This document shows positions 16,296-24,625 of a stretch of 64,000 bases of DNA, in pieces; the first letter of the stretch is position 1, and every line of letters starts with the position of its first letter. Location: positions 1 through 64,000 of the forward strand of contig CAJUQV010000005.1 of the NCBI GenBank assembly GCA_910588335.1, read 5' to 3'. This DNA is from an uncultured Ruminiclostridium sp. GTDB lineage: Bacteria > Bacillota > Clostridia > Oscillospirales > Ruminococcaceae. The translations under genes were made by a program, and so were the position numbers. A model generated the notes under the pieces. That model saw only the letters and a list, made by a program, of their open reading frames with translations, searched no databases and was not told the origin of the DNA.

Positions 16296-17003
16296 TTAAT
16301 TACAAAGTCTTTCAAGATCTTTTTTAAGCCTTTTTATAATTTTCTTTTCAAGCCTCGAAATATAGCTTTGTGAAATTCCTATTTCGTCGGCCACGTCCTT
16401 TTGCGTCATTTCAACGCCGTTTTTAAGCCCGAAGCGCATTTCCATAATAGTCCTCTCCCTTTCGGGCAGCGCGTTTACAAGATCTCGCAGAAGACTGTGC
16501 TCCACCTCGTTTTCTATATTTACATTAACAACGTCGTTTTCTGTGCCCAGGACGTCGGACAGCAGCAATTCGTTTCCGTCCCAGTCCACATTAAGGGGTT
16601 CGTCAATGGAAATTTCGTGTTTATACTGACTGGATTTTCTCAAAAACATAAGTATTTCGTTTTCGATGCAGCGGCTGGCGTAGGTGGCGAGCTTTATATT
16701 TTTTTCTTTACTGAACGTGTTGACTGCTTTTATAAGTCCTATGGTGCCTATGGAAATCAGGTCTTCAAGTCCTACTCCGGTACCCTCGAATTTTTTCGCT
16801 ATGTATACCACCAAGCGCAGGTTATGTACTATAAGGGATTCCCGCGCTTTTTCAAAATCCGTGTCCATCATATCGAACACTTTCTGCTCTTCCTCTTTGG
16901 TCAGCGGTGGCGGAAGCGTGTCGGAACCGTTTATATAGAAAACATTTCCGGATTTAAATTTAATTTTAATAAAAAGTTTTTTAAGAATGTCTACCGCCTT
17001 CAT
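16296..17003 (-). CDS. sigE: RNA polymerase sporulation sigma factor SigE (pro-sigma-E)
   Basis: 235-residue early mother-cell sigma factor made as an inactive precursor. The hydrophobic/basic pro-sequence is the first 25-30 residues (KAVDILKKLFIKIKF) before VFYINGSDTLPPPLTKEEEQ, where SpoIIGA is expected to cut. Regions 2 to 4 are intact: HNLRLVVYIAKKFEGTGVGL, DLISIGTIGLIKAVNTF, DEPLNVDWDGNELLLSDVLG and GISQSYISRLEKKIIKRL. The start at 17003 is preceded by AAAGGAA. spoIIGA lies 25 bases upstream in the same transcript. The stop codon falls at the edge of a sequence resembling one end of the MITE at 35074. Confidence 0.98.
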   Translation of the reverse strand: MKAVDILKKLFIKIKFKSGNVFYINGSDTLPPPLTKEEEQKVFDMMDTDFEKARESLIVHNLRLVVYIAKKFEGTGVGLEDLISIGTIGLIKAVNTFSKEKNIKLATYASRCIENEILMFLRKSSQYKHEISIDEPLNVDWDGNELLLSDVLGTENDVVNVNIENEVEHSLLRDLVNALPERERTIMEMRFGLKNGVEMTQKDVADEIGISQSYISRLEKKIIKRLKKDLERLCN

Positions 17004-17028
17004 TTTGGGTCTTTCCTTTCTTATGTTT

Positions 17029-17877
17029 TTATAGAATATTCGGATTAAACACGGCGTCAAATTCGCCGCTGTTTAATCCGTCTTTTGTAAAGCCGATTAG
17101 TGCATCCGTTTCTTTTTGCGTACCGTCGGTTTTTATGACGATTTTTTTCGGTTTAAAGCAAACGGCGGTTCCGCTTCCTGAAACGGTGTGACATGGAATT
17201 ATTCTTATTCCCTTAAGATCGACTCTTTCCGGGTTTTCGCCGGAAAAAATTTTTATTATAGTGTCGGGACATATATCGCGGCATTTTTCCGTGCTGCAAA
17301 AAATTACGGGAAGTCCCGAAAAAAAGTCGGTCAGCTTGTTTCCGCTGTCGGGAATCGCATTAAGTTCCGCTGTTCCTTTATCGGAGGTGATTTCTATAAC
17401 ATATTTTTTGTCGAGAATATTTTTTGAGTCCAGAATACGCCTTATTACTCTTAAAATAATATAAGCCGCAGCGGTTGCCAAGATAATTACGAAAATAGGC
17501 AGTTCAAAATAGCTTACTCCATTGTTGTAAATCATCTCCATAGGGGCACAGAAAAGCCAGAGCGCAAGCATTATTCCCGCGTAAACACAGTTTATCACAA
17601 AAAAAACGGCGGAATTTTTCAAAAATGTTTTTATTCCGCCGTATCCCATAGAAAAAAGAACAATAACGGATGATATGGCAAGCTTTATTAACAGGTTTAA
17701 AAAAACGGGAAGGGCGGGAAGCAGTATTACAAGAGACGATAAGGCTCCCGCCGCACTGCCGGTTACGCGTTTCAATACGCCCGAATGTCTGTGAGTGAAG
17801 CAGCAGGTGCCGGCTATAAGAAAATATGTAATGTAAAAATTAAGAAAAAGCAAAATATCAATATAAATAACTCTCAT
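17029..17877 (-). CDS. spoIIGA: Sigma-E processing peptidase SpoIIGA
   Basis: 282-residue membrane aspartic protease that matures pro-sigma-E at the sporulation septum. Five hydrophobic helices occupy residues 1-145 (IDILLFLNFYITYFLIAG first), followed by the cytoplasmic protease half with the active-site AIPDSGNKLTD (Asp177) and the later DALIGFTKDG. Length and layout are normal for the family. The ATG at 17877 follows GGTGATGGA. Directly upstream lies a promoter with a Spo0A box in its -35 region, so expression at the onset of sporulation is expected. Confidence 0.96.
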   Translation of the reverse strand: MRVIYIDILLFLNFYITYFLIAGTCCFTHRHSGVLKRVTGSAAGALSSLVILLPALPVFLNLLIKLAISSVIVLFSMGYGGIKTFLKNSAVFFVINCVYAGIMLALWLFCAPMEMIYNNGVSYFELPIFVIILATAAAYIILRVIRRILDSKNILDKKYVIEITSDKGTAELNAIPDSGNKLTDFFSGLPVIFCSTEKCRDICPDTIIKIFSGENPERVDLKGIRIIPCHTVSGSGTAVCFKPKKIVIKTDGTQKETDALIGFTKDGLNSGEFDAVFNPNIL

Positions 17878-17893
17878 TCCATCACCGTATATG

Positions 17894-17927
17894 ATTATAG
17901 CTTATCCCGTATAAAAAAAGTGTCGAA
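17894..17927 (-). promoter_or_regulatory. Spo0A-dependent promoter of spoIIGA-sigE
   Basis: A perfect 0A box TGTCGAA reads on the plus strand at 17921-17927. Its complement TCGACA forms a -35-like element, 21 bases from TATAAT (17899-17894). The overlong spacer and the 0A box on the -35 element reproduce the known architecture of the B. subtilis spoIIG promoter. A weaker 0A-like site (TGTCGTCA on the minus strand) lies at 17953-17960. Confidence 0.65.
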
Positions 17928-17992
17928 GCTGTTACATTAAAAAAATCTTTTTTGACGACAGCTTGTTCTATTAATCGGCGGAGAGAATAGAA

Positions 17993-18103
17993 TGTAATAC
18001 TAATCTTTAATCAAGGTATAGACAAATATATGGATGATCAAAAATTAGTATTTAGGGTGCAATCTTTAATCAAGTCTACAACTTGATTAAAGATTGGTAT
18101 AAT
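17993..18103 (+). repeat. Two-hairpin intergenic repeat, family 1, copy A
   Basis: About 111 bp. Hairpin 1 pairs 17998-18013 with 18035-18050 around the 21-nt loop 18014-18034. Hairpin 2 pairs CAATCTTTAATCAAG (18060-18074) perfectly with CTTGATTAAAGATTG (18082-18096). The copy ends in TATAAT (18098-18103), which with TCTACA (18075-18080) forms a promoter-like pair at 17-base spacing facing the SpoVB-like gene. Near-identical loop and spacer sequences recur at 29382, 46739 (inverted), 47222 and, in part, 58375. Confidence 0.85.
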
Positions 18104-18154
18104 GACCTGTCCGATTGCATAGGACGGGAAAGGAATTTCGAAGGGGGTTAACAT

Positions 18155-19828
18155 ATGAAGAAAAGCGGCGGCTTTTTCAGAAACACCGTTATACTCTTTG
18201 TGGCGATGTTTATAACAAAGGTAATCGGAGCCGTTTTGAAAATTCCTTTGACCAATATGATGGGCGGCGTTGGAATGGGATATTTCTCCACCGCCTTCAG
18301 TTTTTTCAATCCCGTTTACACGGTTCTTGCGGCAGGGCTTCCCGTGATAGTGACAAGACTTACCGCTCAGAGCATAGCGGGAGGAAGATACGCGGAAGCG
18401 AGGAGGATAAAGTCGGTTTCTCTGGCCATAGCTCTTTTGGCGGGAATTATCGGAACTGTTTTTATGTTCCTTTTCGCTTCTCCGTTCGCCGCATATGCGG
18501 CGGGTTCTCCGGAAAGCCTGTGGGCGGTGCTGGCGGTTGCTCCGTCAGTTTTGTTCTGCTGTATTGCCTCGGCTTACAGAGGCTATTTTGAGGGACTTTA
18601 CAATATGCTGCCAACCGCCGTCTCACAGGTTACCGAGTCGGTAGTAAAGGCGATATTGGGATTGGGTCTTTCGGGAGCGGTGCTGTATTTCGGGCAGCGC
18701 GGAGCTATACCAATGGATAAAGTCCTGCCTCTTGCCGCGGCTGCGGCCGTACTCGGTACGACTATCGGGGAGCTTTGCGGCACCTTGTCGTTGATGATAA
18801 GGAGCAAAGCAAGAACGGATGGGATAACCGCCGCCGACCTTGAAGAAAGTCCTCCTCCTCCTCCGAAGGGAAAGCTTGTCAAAAGTATACTGACCGATTC
18901 CTTGCCCATTTCTTTGGGAGCGGTAATAATAAATTTAGGCTCCTTTATTGACCTTCTTACAATTTCCGGCGGAGTACAGGAGTGCTTTGTAAAAAACCAA
19001 AGCTATTTTACCCTTAATTATCCTCTCGCCCTTAAGGCAAGCGGTGCGGAAGCCTTCGGGAACTTCGTTTACGGGAGCTATACGGGTATAGTGCTTTCTA
19101 TGTTTATGATAATAACGTCCCTTACGGCGCTTATGGGAAAAAGCGCTCTTCCTCAGATAACCGCCGCTTTTGAACGTAAGAGCACGGAGGAGGTCAGAAG
19201 GAACATAAGTATCCTTATCAGCGGAATTTTTGTTATCGGGCTTCCTCTTTGTCTGTCTTTAGGAGCGCTTGCCGAGCCGGTTCTGCTTTTGCTGTATCCT
19301 GTGAGGGCGGCGGAAGTGAGCGTCAGCGTTATGCCAATGACCATTCTGTGTGCGGGAGGGATACCCATAGCGATGTGCGGCGGTCTTTTTGCCGTTTTTC
19401 AGGCGGTGGGAAGGTTCGATCTTCCTATAAAGCTTATGATGACGGGTTCGGCTGTAAAGCTTATACTTAATCTGCTGTTTTTGCGTATACCTTACACTTC
19501 GGTGTTTGGCGCATCTTTGTCAACGGTTGTTTCTCATATAACGGTTATGTGTATTGGGATTGTCTGCCTTAAAAAAGCGTCCGGTGTTTCGGTAAAGTTA
19601 TTCCCGCTGTTTGTAAAACCGTTTGCGGCGGCGTTTGCCTGTGCTCTTGCCGCTTTGCTTTCCTATTATCTGCTGTATAATAATTATACGCCGCTTTTAA
19701 GAATGCTGCTGACTGTTTGTACCGGAGGATTTGTTTATGTTATGCTTATTTTGCTTCTGGACAGAAGAATAGTATATGCTGTTTTTCGCAGAAAAAAGGC
19801 AAAGGCGGAAATATTGCCAAATTCATAA
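18155..19828 (+). CDS. SpoVB-like MOP superfamily polysaccharide/lipid flippase
   Basis: 557-residue integral membrane protein with 14 predicted helices, of the MOP flippase superfamily near SpoVB and YtgP/MurJ-like Wzx transporters that move lipid-linked cell-wall or cortex precursors. The N-terminus FFRNTVILFVAMFITKVIGAVLKIPLTNMMG is typical of SpoVB. A proline run (ESPPPPPKGK, about residue 230) sits in the central cytoplasmic loop. AAGGGGGT (18141-18148) fixes the ATG. It stands alone, downstream of repeat copy A and divergent from spoIIGA. Whether it is the sporulation SpoVB or a vegetative paralog cannot be told. Confidence 0.88.
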   Translation: MKKSGGFFRNTVILFVAMFITKVIGAVLKIPLTNMMGGVGMGYFSTAFSFFNPVYTVLAAGLPVIVTRLTAQSIAGGRYAEARRIKSVSLAIALLAGIIGTVFMFLFASPFAAYAAGSPESLWAVLAVAPSVLFCCIASAYRGYFEGLYNMLPTAVSQVTESVVKAILGLGLSGAVLYFGQRGAIPMDKVLPLAAAAAVLGTTIGELCGTLSLMIRSKARTDGITAADLEESPPPPPKGKLVKSILTDSLPISLGAVIINLGSFIDLLTISGGVQECFVKNQSYFTLNYPLALKASGAEAFGNFVYGSYTGIVLSMFMIITSLTALMGKSALPQITAAFERKSTEEVRRNISILISGIFVIGLPLCLSLGALAEPVLLLLYPVRAAEVSVSVMPMTILCAGGIPIAMCGGLFAVFQAVGRFDLPIKLMMTGSAVKLILNLLFLRIPYTSVFGASLSTVVSHITVMCIGIVCLKKASGVSVKLFPLFVKPFAAAFACALAALLSYYLLYNNYTPLLRMLLTVCTGGFVYVMLILLLDRRIVYAVFRRKKAKAEILPNS

Positions 19829-19940
19829 AGTCTAAAGCAATAATAATTGTATATTTTTTTATTGGCGTGGGGTCGTTTTTCGGCTTCACGCTGTTTTATG
19901 TGAAAATGAGGTGAATAAGCCAAGTTTTAACAAAATATCC

Positions 19941-19969
19941 TTGCAAATTTTTTTTACCTGTGATATAAT
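19941..19969 (+). promoter_or_regulatory. sigma-A promoter of ruvCAB
   Basis: TTGCAA (19941-19946), 17 bases, TATAAT (19964-19969), with an extended -10 TG at 19961. It lies 53 bases before the ruvC start codon and is the likely start of the run ruvC-ruvA-ruvB-glmM. Confidence 0.8.
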
Positions 19970-20022
19970 AAATTGTTAAAATAGGAAAGTTGTATGGAGA
20001 AAAATACGCAGGGTAATTACGA

Positions 20023-20526
20023 ATGAGGATAATAGGGATAGATCCCGGCTACGCGATAGTGGGCTTCGGAATAATAGAATACGACAACGGCCGTTTTAAG
20101 GTTATTGACTACGGAGCGGTGACAACTTCCGCAGATATGGATTTTAACCGCAGGCTTGAAATAATATACGATGATGTGAGTCAGATCCTTGATATTTATA
20201 AGCCGGAAAGCTTAGCTATTGAAAAGCTGTATTTTCAGAACAATCAGAAAACTGCGATAGACGTAGCGGAGGCGAGAGGCGTTATACTTTTGTCGGCTGT
20301 AAAAAGGCGGCTTCTTATAAGAGAATATACGCCGTTAGAGGTAAAAAAATCTGTTACGGGATACGGAAAGGCAGTAAAAAAACAGGTTCAGGAGATGACA
20401 AAGCGCATTTTGCGTTTACCCGAAATACCGAAGCCGGACGACACGGCGGACGCTCTTGCAATAGCCGTTTGTCATGCTCATACGGATAATTCGCTTCTGG
20501 CGGGATTCGGTAAAAAAATAATTTGA
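20023..20526 (+). CDS. ruvC: Crossover junction endodeoxyribonuclease RuvC
   Basis: 167-residue Holliday junction resolvase that cuts junctions loaded with RuvAB. The catalytic acidic residues are visible in MRIIGIDPGYAIVGFG (Asp7), IEKLYF (Glu) and KPDDTADALAIAVCHA (two Asp). FQNNQKTAIDVAEARGV is the signature between them. Length is standard. First gene of ruvC-ruvA-ruvB; the stop is followed 15 bases later by ruvA. Confidence 0.98.
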   Translation: MRIIGIDPGYAIVGFGIIEYDNGRFKVIDYGAVTTSADMDFNRRLEIIYDDVSQILDIYKPESLAIEKLYFQNNQKTAIDVAEARGVILLSAVKRRLLIREYTPLEVKKSVTGYGKAVKKQVQEMTKRILRLPEIPKPDDTADALAIAVCHAHTDNSLLAGFGKKII

Positions 20527-20540
20527 GAAGGAACGATAAA

Positions 20541-21140
20541 ATGATTTACAGCGTAAACGGAGAGGTAACACACCTTGAACAGAATATAATCGTAGTGGAA
20601 TGCGGAGGCATAGGATTTGAATGCCGTTCCACCGCTTCTGCGGTATCGAGAGCCGGTATAGGCGAAAAAATTAAGCTTTATACATACATGAATGTAAGAG
20701 AAGACGCTATGGAGCTTTACGGTTTTGTGGATGAAAGCGAGCTGAACTGTTTTAAGATGCTTATATGTGTATCAGGCGTCGGCTGTAAGGTTGCCGTGGA
20801 TATTCTCTCAAGCTTATCGCCGCAGGAATTTGCTCTTGCTGTGGTAAACGAGGACGCAAAGACGATAACCCGCGTAAAGGGAATAGGCAATAAAATGGCT
20901 CAGAGGATAATACTTGAGCTTAAAGACAGGCTAAAAAAGAATAATTCCTTTGAAACGTCCGACATACCAAGAATCAATCTCGGATCCGCTGCGGGTAACG
21001 CATTTTCCGAAGCTCTTACCGCGCTTATGGTGTTGGGATTTACCAACGCTCAGGCACAGAAGGCTCTGGATGGTTTAAGTGCGGAGCTGACGGTTCAGGA
21101 GCTTGTAAAAGAGGGATTAAAAAGACTTTCGGGAAAATAA
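20541..21140 (+). CDS. ruvA: Holliday junction branch migration complex subunit RuvA
   Basis: 199-residue RuvA, the tetramer that binds four-way junctions and docks the RuvB motor. Domain I starts with MIYSVNGEVTHLEQNIIVVECGGIGF, the two helix-hairpin-helix motifs are in LICVSGVGCKVAVDILSS and ITRVKGIGNKMAQRIILELK, and the C-terminal RuvB-contact domain is ALMVLGFTNAQAQKAL. The ATG at 20541 is preceded by AGAAGGAA; the frame is open to 20523 inside ruvC but has no better start. ruvB follows after 58 bases. Confidence 0.98.
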   Translation: MIYSVNGEVTHLEQNIIVVECGGIGFECRSTASAVSRAGIGEKIKLYTYMNVREDAMELYGFVDESELNCFKMLICVSGVGCKVAVDILSSLSPQEFALAVVNEDAKTITRVKGIGNKMAQRIILELKDRLKKNNSFETSDIPRINLGSAAGNAFSEALTALMVLGFTNAQAQKALDGLSAELTVQELVKEGLKRLSGK

Positions 21141-21198
21141 TTCAATAAAATGACGAATAAAGCTGTATAAAAAAGAATAATTTGAAGGGAGCGGTCAG

Positions 21199-22260
21199 AT
21201 GGCAATAGAAATGGGCGGATTTCAGGGCGCCGCCGACGAGGACGTACAGTTCGGTCGGCTTATTGAAACGAGCTGCACCCCCGAGGATATAGATATTGAA
21301 TTCAGTCTGAGACCCAAAAGCCTTAACGAATATATAGGACAGGAAAAAGTTAAGGAAAATTTGAAAATATATATAGAAGCGGCAAAAAAACGCGGCGAGT
21401 CTTTGGATCATGTTTTGTTGTATGGTCCTCCCGGTCTGGGAAAGACGACTCTTGCGGGAATTATTGCAAACGAGCTGGGAGTTCAGATTAAAATCACGTC
21501 GGGACCAGCCATTGAAAAGCCGGGAAGTCTTGCTTCCATCCTGTCCACGTTAAAGGACGGGGACGTATTGTTTATAGACGAGATACACCGTCTTTCAAGA
21601 CAGGTAGAGGAGGTATTGTATCCGGCAATGGAGGATTTTGCCCTTGACATAATGATCGGAAAAGGACCGGATGCTCAGTCGATACGTATTGACCTTCCGA
21701 AATTTACGCTTATAGGAGCCACTACCCGTGCGGGACAGCTTACTGGGCCGCTGCGCGACCGTTTCGGAGTTGTTGAAAGGCTTGAACTGTATAATCATAA
21801 ACAACTCAGCGAAATAATAATGCGTTCGGCGGTGATTTTGGGTATACCGACGCTTAAAGAGGGGGCGGCGGAGCTTGCGAAACGTTCAAGAGGAACCCCA
21901 CGTATTGCCAACCGGCTTTTAAAGCGTGCAAGAGATTTTGCGGAGGTTAAGGGAGAAGGAAAAATAACCCGTGCATTGGCGGATTATGCCTTAAATTGTC
22001 TTGAAATTGACGAACTTGGTCTTGACAGCTTGGACAGAAGAATGCTGACCATGATAATAAAAGGTTACAGCGGCGGTCCCGTAGGGCTTGAAACTCTTGC
22101 GAGCGCTCTCGGTGAGGAATCCGTAACATTAGAGGATGTGTGCGAGCCTTATCTTATGCAGCTTGGGTTCATCGCCAGAACACCAAGGGGAAGGACGGCA
22201 ACGCCTTTGGCGTATAAGCATTTGAATATTGACTTTGAGGGACAGCAAATGTTTCTTTAA
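21199..22260 (+). CDS. ruvB: Holliday junction branch migration DNA helicase RuvB
   Basis: 353-residue AAA+ motor that drives branch migration. Walker A is GPPGLGKTT near residue 75, Walker B LFIDEIHRLSRQVEE, sensor 1 LIGATTRAGQLTGPLRDRFG, and the arginine-finger and winged-helix region ends LGFIARTPRGRTATPLAY. There is an N-terminal extension of about 20 residues (GFQGAADEDVQFGRLIE) before the conserved RPKSLNEYIGQ. GAAGGGAG supports the start. Third gene of ruvCAB; glmM starts 48 bases later. Confidence 0.98.
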   Translation: MAIEMGGFQGAADEDVQFGRLIETSCTPEDIDIEFSLRPKSLNEYIGQEKVKENLKIYIEAAKKRGESLDHVLLYGPPGLGKTTLAGIIANELGVQIKITSGPAIEKPGSLASILSTLKDGDVLFIDEIHRLSRQVEEVLYPAMEDFALDIMIGKGPDAQSIRIDLPKFTLIGATTRAGQLTGPLRDRFGVVERLELYNHKQLSEIIMRSAVILGIPTLKEGAAELAKRSRGTPRIANRLLKRARDFAEVKGEGKITRALADYALNCLEIDELGLDSLDRRMLTMIIKGYSGGPVGLETLASALGEESVTLEDVCEPYLMQLGFIARTPRGRTATPLAYKHLNIDFEGQQMFL

Positions 22261-22308
22261 AATAATATGTTTTTATGTTCTAAAAATATTTATACAGGAG
22301 ACAATATA

Positions 22309-23685
22309 ATGGGAAGATTATTCGGAACGGACGGGGCGAGAGGAGTAGCAATAACAGAGCTCACCTGCGAGCTTGCTATGCAGATAGGAAGAGCGGCTGC
22401 GACGGTGCTTACAAGGCATAAAACCGATAACGCCAAAGCCAGTATTATGATAGGAAAAGATACGAGAATTTCCTCCGATGTGCTGGAGGCGGCTCTTATA
22501 GCCGGAATTGCTTCGGTGGGCGTTGACGTTCAGCTTTTGGGAGTGGTGCCTACTCCCGCCGTAGCATATCTTGTAAAAGCGCATAACGCGGACGCGGGAG
22601 TTATGATTTCCGCTTCTCATAATTCGGTGGAGTATAACGGAATAAAGCTTTTTTCCGGTACGGGTTTTAAGCTTCCAGACAGCGTCGAGGAGGAAATAGA
22701 GGAGCTTATTTTGGATAAGCCCGAACAGATACAGCTTAAAAACAGCTGCGATATAGGGAGGGTAAGCGTAATACCAGACGCTGCGGAGGAATATATAGAA
22801 CATATCAAAAGTGCCGCCGAAACAAGCGAATTTGATTTTGACGGGCTGACGGTTGCCATAGACTGCGCTAACGGAAGCGCGTCGGTAACGGCGGAAAAAC
22901 TCTTTTCCGGTATCGGAGCAAAATGCCTGATGCTCAGCAACACTCCCGACGGCTGCAATATCAACGATAACTGTGGCTCTACACATCTTGATAATATAAA
23001 GAGATTTGTAACGGAAAACGACTGTGACCTCGGAATCGCCTTTGACGGAGATGCGGACAGATGTCTTGCGGTGGATCACGGAGGAAATATTGTTGACGGC
23101 GATAAGCTTATAGCTATAATATCCGATTACATGAAGGAAAAGGGAACCCTTAAAAAGAACACGGCCGTAGTTACCGTTATGAGCAATCTGGGATTCAGGA
23201 CATATATGGATAAAAACGGAATGAATACTGTTTGCACGGCGGTGGGAGACAGGTATGTTCTTGAAGAAATGCTGAAAAGCGGTTATAATATAGGCGGGGA
23301 ACAGTCGGGGCATATTATTTTTCTGGATTATGCCACCACAGGTGACGGGCAGTTGACGGCGGTACAGCTTTTGAATCTTCTTGCCGCAAGCGGCAAGAAG
23401 ATTGACCAGCTTATAAGCGAGATACCCGATTATCCTCAGGTGCTTGTCAATGTGGTGATCACCGAGAACGAAAAAGGAAAATGGGATAAAATCTCCGCGA
23501 TTACGGATGTTATAGAAAACGCGAAGACGAAGATGGGCAAAAACGGAAGGATACTTGTAAGGGAAAGCGGCACAGAGCCGCTGATCAGGGTCATGGTTGA
23601 AGGCACGGATTATGAATCCGTACAGTTTTGGTCGGAAAAAATAGCTTCGGTAATTGAAAAGGAGCTTTGCGCAGGCGAAGAGTAA
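22309..23685 (+). CDS. glmM: Phosphoglucosamine mutase
   Basis: 458-residue GlmM, which converts glucosamine-6-phosphate to glucosamine-1-phosphate for UDP-GlcNAc. The catalytic serine loop is MISASHNSVEYNGIK near residue 100, the metal loop is AFDGDADRCLAVD, the sugar-binding loop GGEQSGHIIF, and the phosphate-binding loop RESGTEPLIRVMVEG. It begins MGRLFGTDGARGVA, standard for GlmM over phosphomannomutases. CAGGAG lies nine bases before the ATG; the frame is open to 22267. Likely cotranscribed with ruvB upstream and the methyltransferase downstream. Confidence 0.97.
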   Translation: MGRLFGTDGARGVAITELTCELAMQIGRAAATVLTRHKTDNAKASIMIGKDTRISSDVLEAALIAGIASVGVDVQLLGVVPTPAVAYLVKAHNADAGVMISASHNSVEYNGIKLFSGTGFKLPDSVEEEIEELILDKPEQIQLKNSCDIGRVSVIPDAAEEYIEHIKSAAETSEFDFDGLTVAIDCANGSASVTAEKLFSGIGAKCLMLSNTPDGCNINDNCGSTHLDNIKRFVTENDCDLGIAFDGDADRCLAVDHGGNIVDGDKLIAIISDYMKEKGTLKKNTAVVTVMSNLGFRTYMDKNGMNTVCTAVGDRYVLEEMLKSGYNIGGEQSGHIIFLDYATTGDGQLTAVQLLNLLAASGKKIDQLISEIPDYPQVLVNVVITENEKGKWDKISAITDVIENAKTKMGKNGRILVRESGTEPLIRVMVEGTDYESVQFWSEKIASVIEKELCAGEE

Positions 23686-23715
23686 AATTTCCTTTATGAG
23701 AAAGGAAACCATAAA

Positions 23716-24582
23716 ATGAGAATAGCAAAGGATTGGCAGGATTACAGCTTAATGGACGCTTCTAAAGGGGAACGTCTTGAACGTTGGGGCAACGTTACCT
23801 TAGTGCGTCCGGATCCTCAGATAATATGGGAATGTCCTGCCCCCGCCGCTGAGTGGAGTAACCCTCACGCCAGATATATCCGCTCCTCGTCGGGGGGAGG
23901 CCGCTGGGAATATTCCAAGAAGCTGCCCGAAAGCTGGACTGTTAAATATAAAAATCTTTTATTTACAGTAAAGCCTACCGGTTTTAAGCATACGGGACTT
24001 TTTCCCGAACAGGCTGTAAACTGGGACTACTGTACCGAAATTATAAAAAACGCGGGACGACCTGTAAAGGTGCTTAACCTGTTTGCTTATACGGGAGGAG
24101 CCACGCTTGCCTGCGCGGCGGCGGGAGCAAGCGTGTGTCATCTTGACGCGGTGAAGGGTATGGTGGAGTGGGGGAAACAGAACGCTGCGCTGAGCGGTCT
24201 TTCCGACAAGCCTATAAGATGGATTACCGACGACGCGATGAAATTTTTGGGCAGAGAAATAAAGCGCGGGAACAAATACGACGGTATTATATTGGATCCG
24301 CCCAGCTACGGCAGAGGAACAAACGGTGAAATGTGGAAGCTGGAGGACTGTATACATGAGCTTATGTTAAGGTGCTCGGAGGTACTGTCCGATTCTCCGC
24401 TGTTTATTCTTCTGAACAGCTACACTACCGGTCTTTCGCCCTCCGTTATGGCGTATCTACTTAAAATGACAGTGGGCAGATACAGGAAAATCGACGTTTT
24501 TGCGGAAGAAATCGGACTTGAGGTAAAAAATACCGGACTTGCCATACCTTGCGGTAATACGGCGATAGTCAGGTTTACCTGA
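23716..24582 (+). CDS. Class I SAM-dependent methyltransferase, RlmI/RlmK-like
   Basis: 288-residue SAM-dependent methyltransferase resembling the RlmI/RlmKL group that modifies 23S rRNA cytosine or guanine. Motif I is VLNLFAYTGGATLACAAAGA near residue 118, motif II VCHLDAVKGMVEWGKQNA, and the NPPY-like motif IV is ILDPPSYGRGTNGE. There is no PUA domain at the N-terminus, unlike RlmI. The target is inferred only from the family. AAAGGAAACC precedes the ATG; it follows glmM by 30 bases. Confidence 0.85.
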   Translation: MRIAKDWQDYSLMDASKGERLERWGNVTLVRPDPQIIWECPAPAAEWSNPHARYIRSSSGGGRWEYSKKLPESWTVKYKNLLFTVKPTGFKHTGLFPEQAVNWDYCTEIIKNAGRPVKVLNLFAYTGGATLACAAAGASVCHLDAVKGMVEWGKQNAALSGLSDKPIRWITDDAMKFLGREIKRGNKYDGIILDPPSYGRGTNGEMWKLEDCIHELMLRCSEVLSDSPLFILLNSYTTGLSPSVMAYLLKMTVGRYRKIDVFAEEIGLEVKNTGLAIPCGNTAIVRFT

Positions 24583-24625
24583 TTTCCTTGTTATCCCGCA
24601 AATATCATTGGAAGGAAAAAAGGGA

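Noticed and set aside
19805..19914. Possible small membrane peptide (IVYFFIGVGSFFGFTLFY) after the SpoVB-like gene
   Set aside because: No ATG, GTG or TTG in a useful place; only an ATT start would fit. It is more likely AT-rich spacer before the ruvC promoter.
22318..23712. 464-codon open frame on the minus strand, opposite glmM
   Set aside because: It mirrors the glmM reading frame, has no start site or ribosome binding site of its own, and its product is a rich mix of Tyr, Arg, His and Ile with no domain pattern. Codon bias of glmM explains it.
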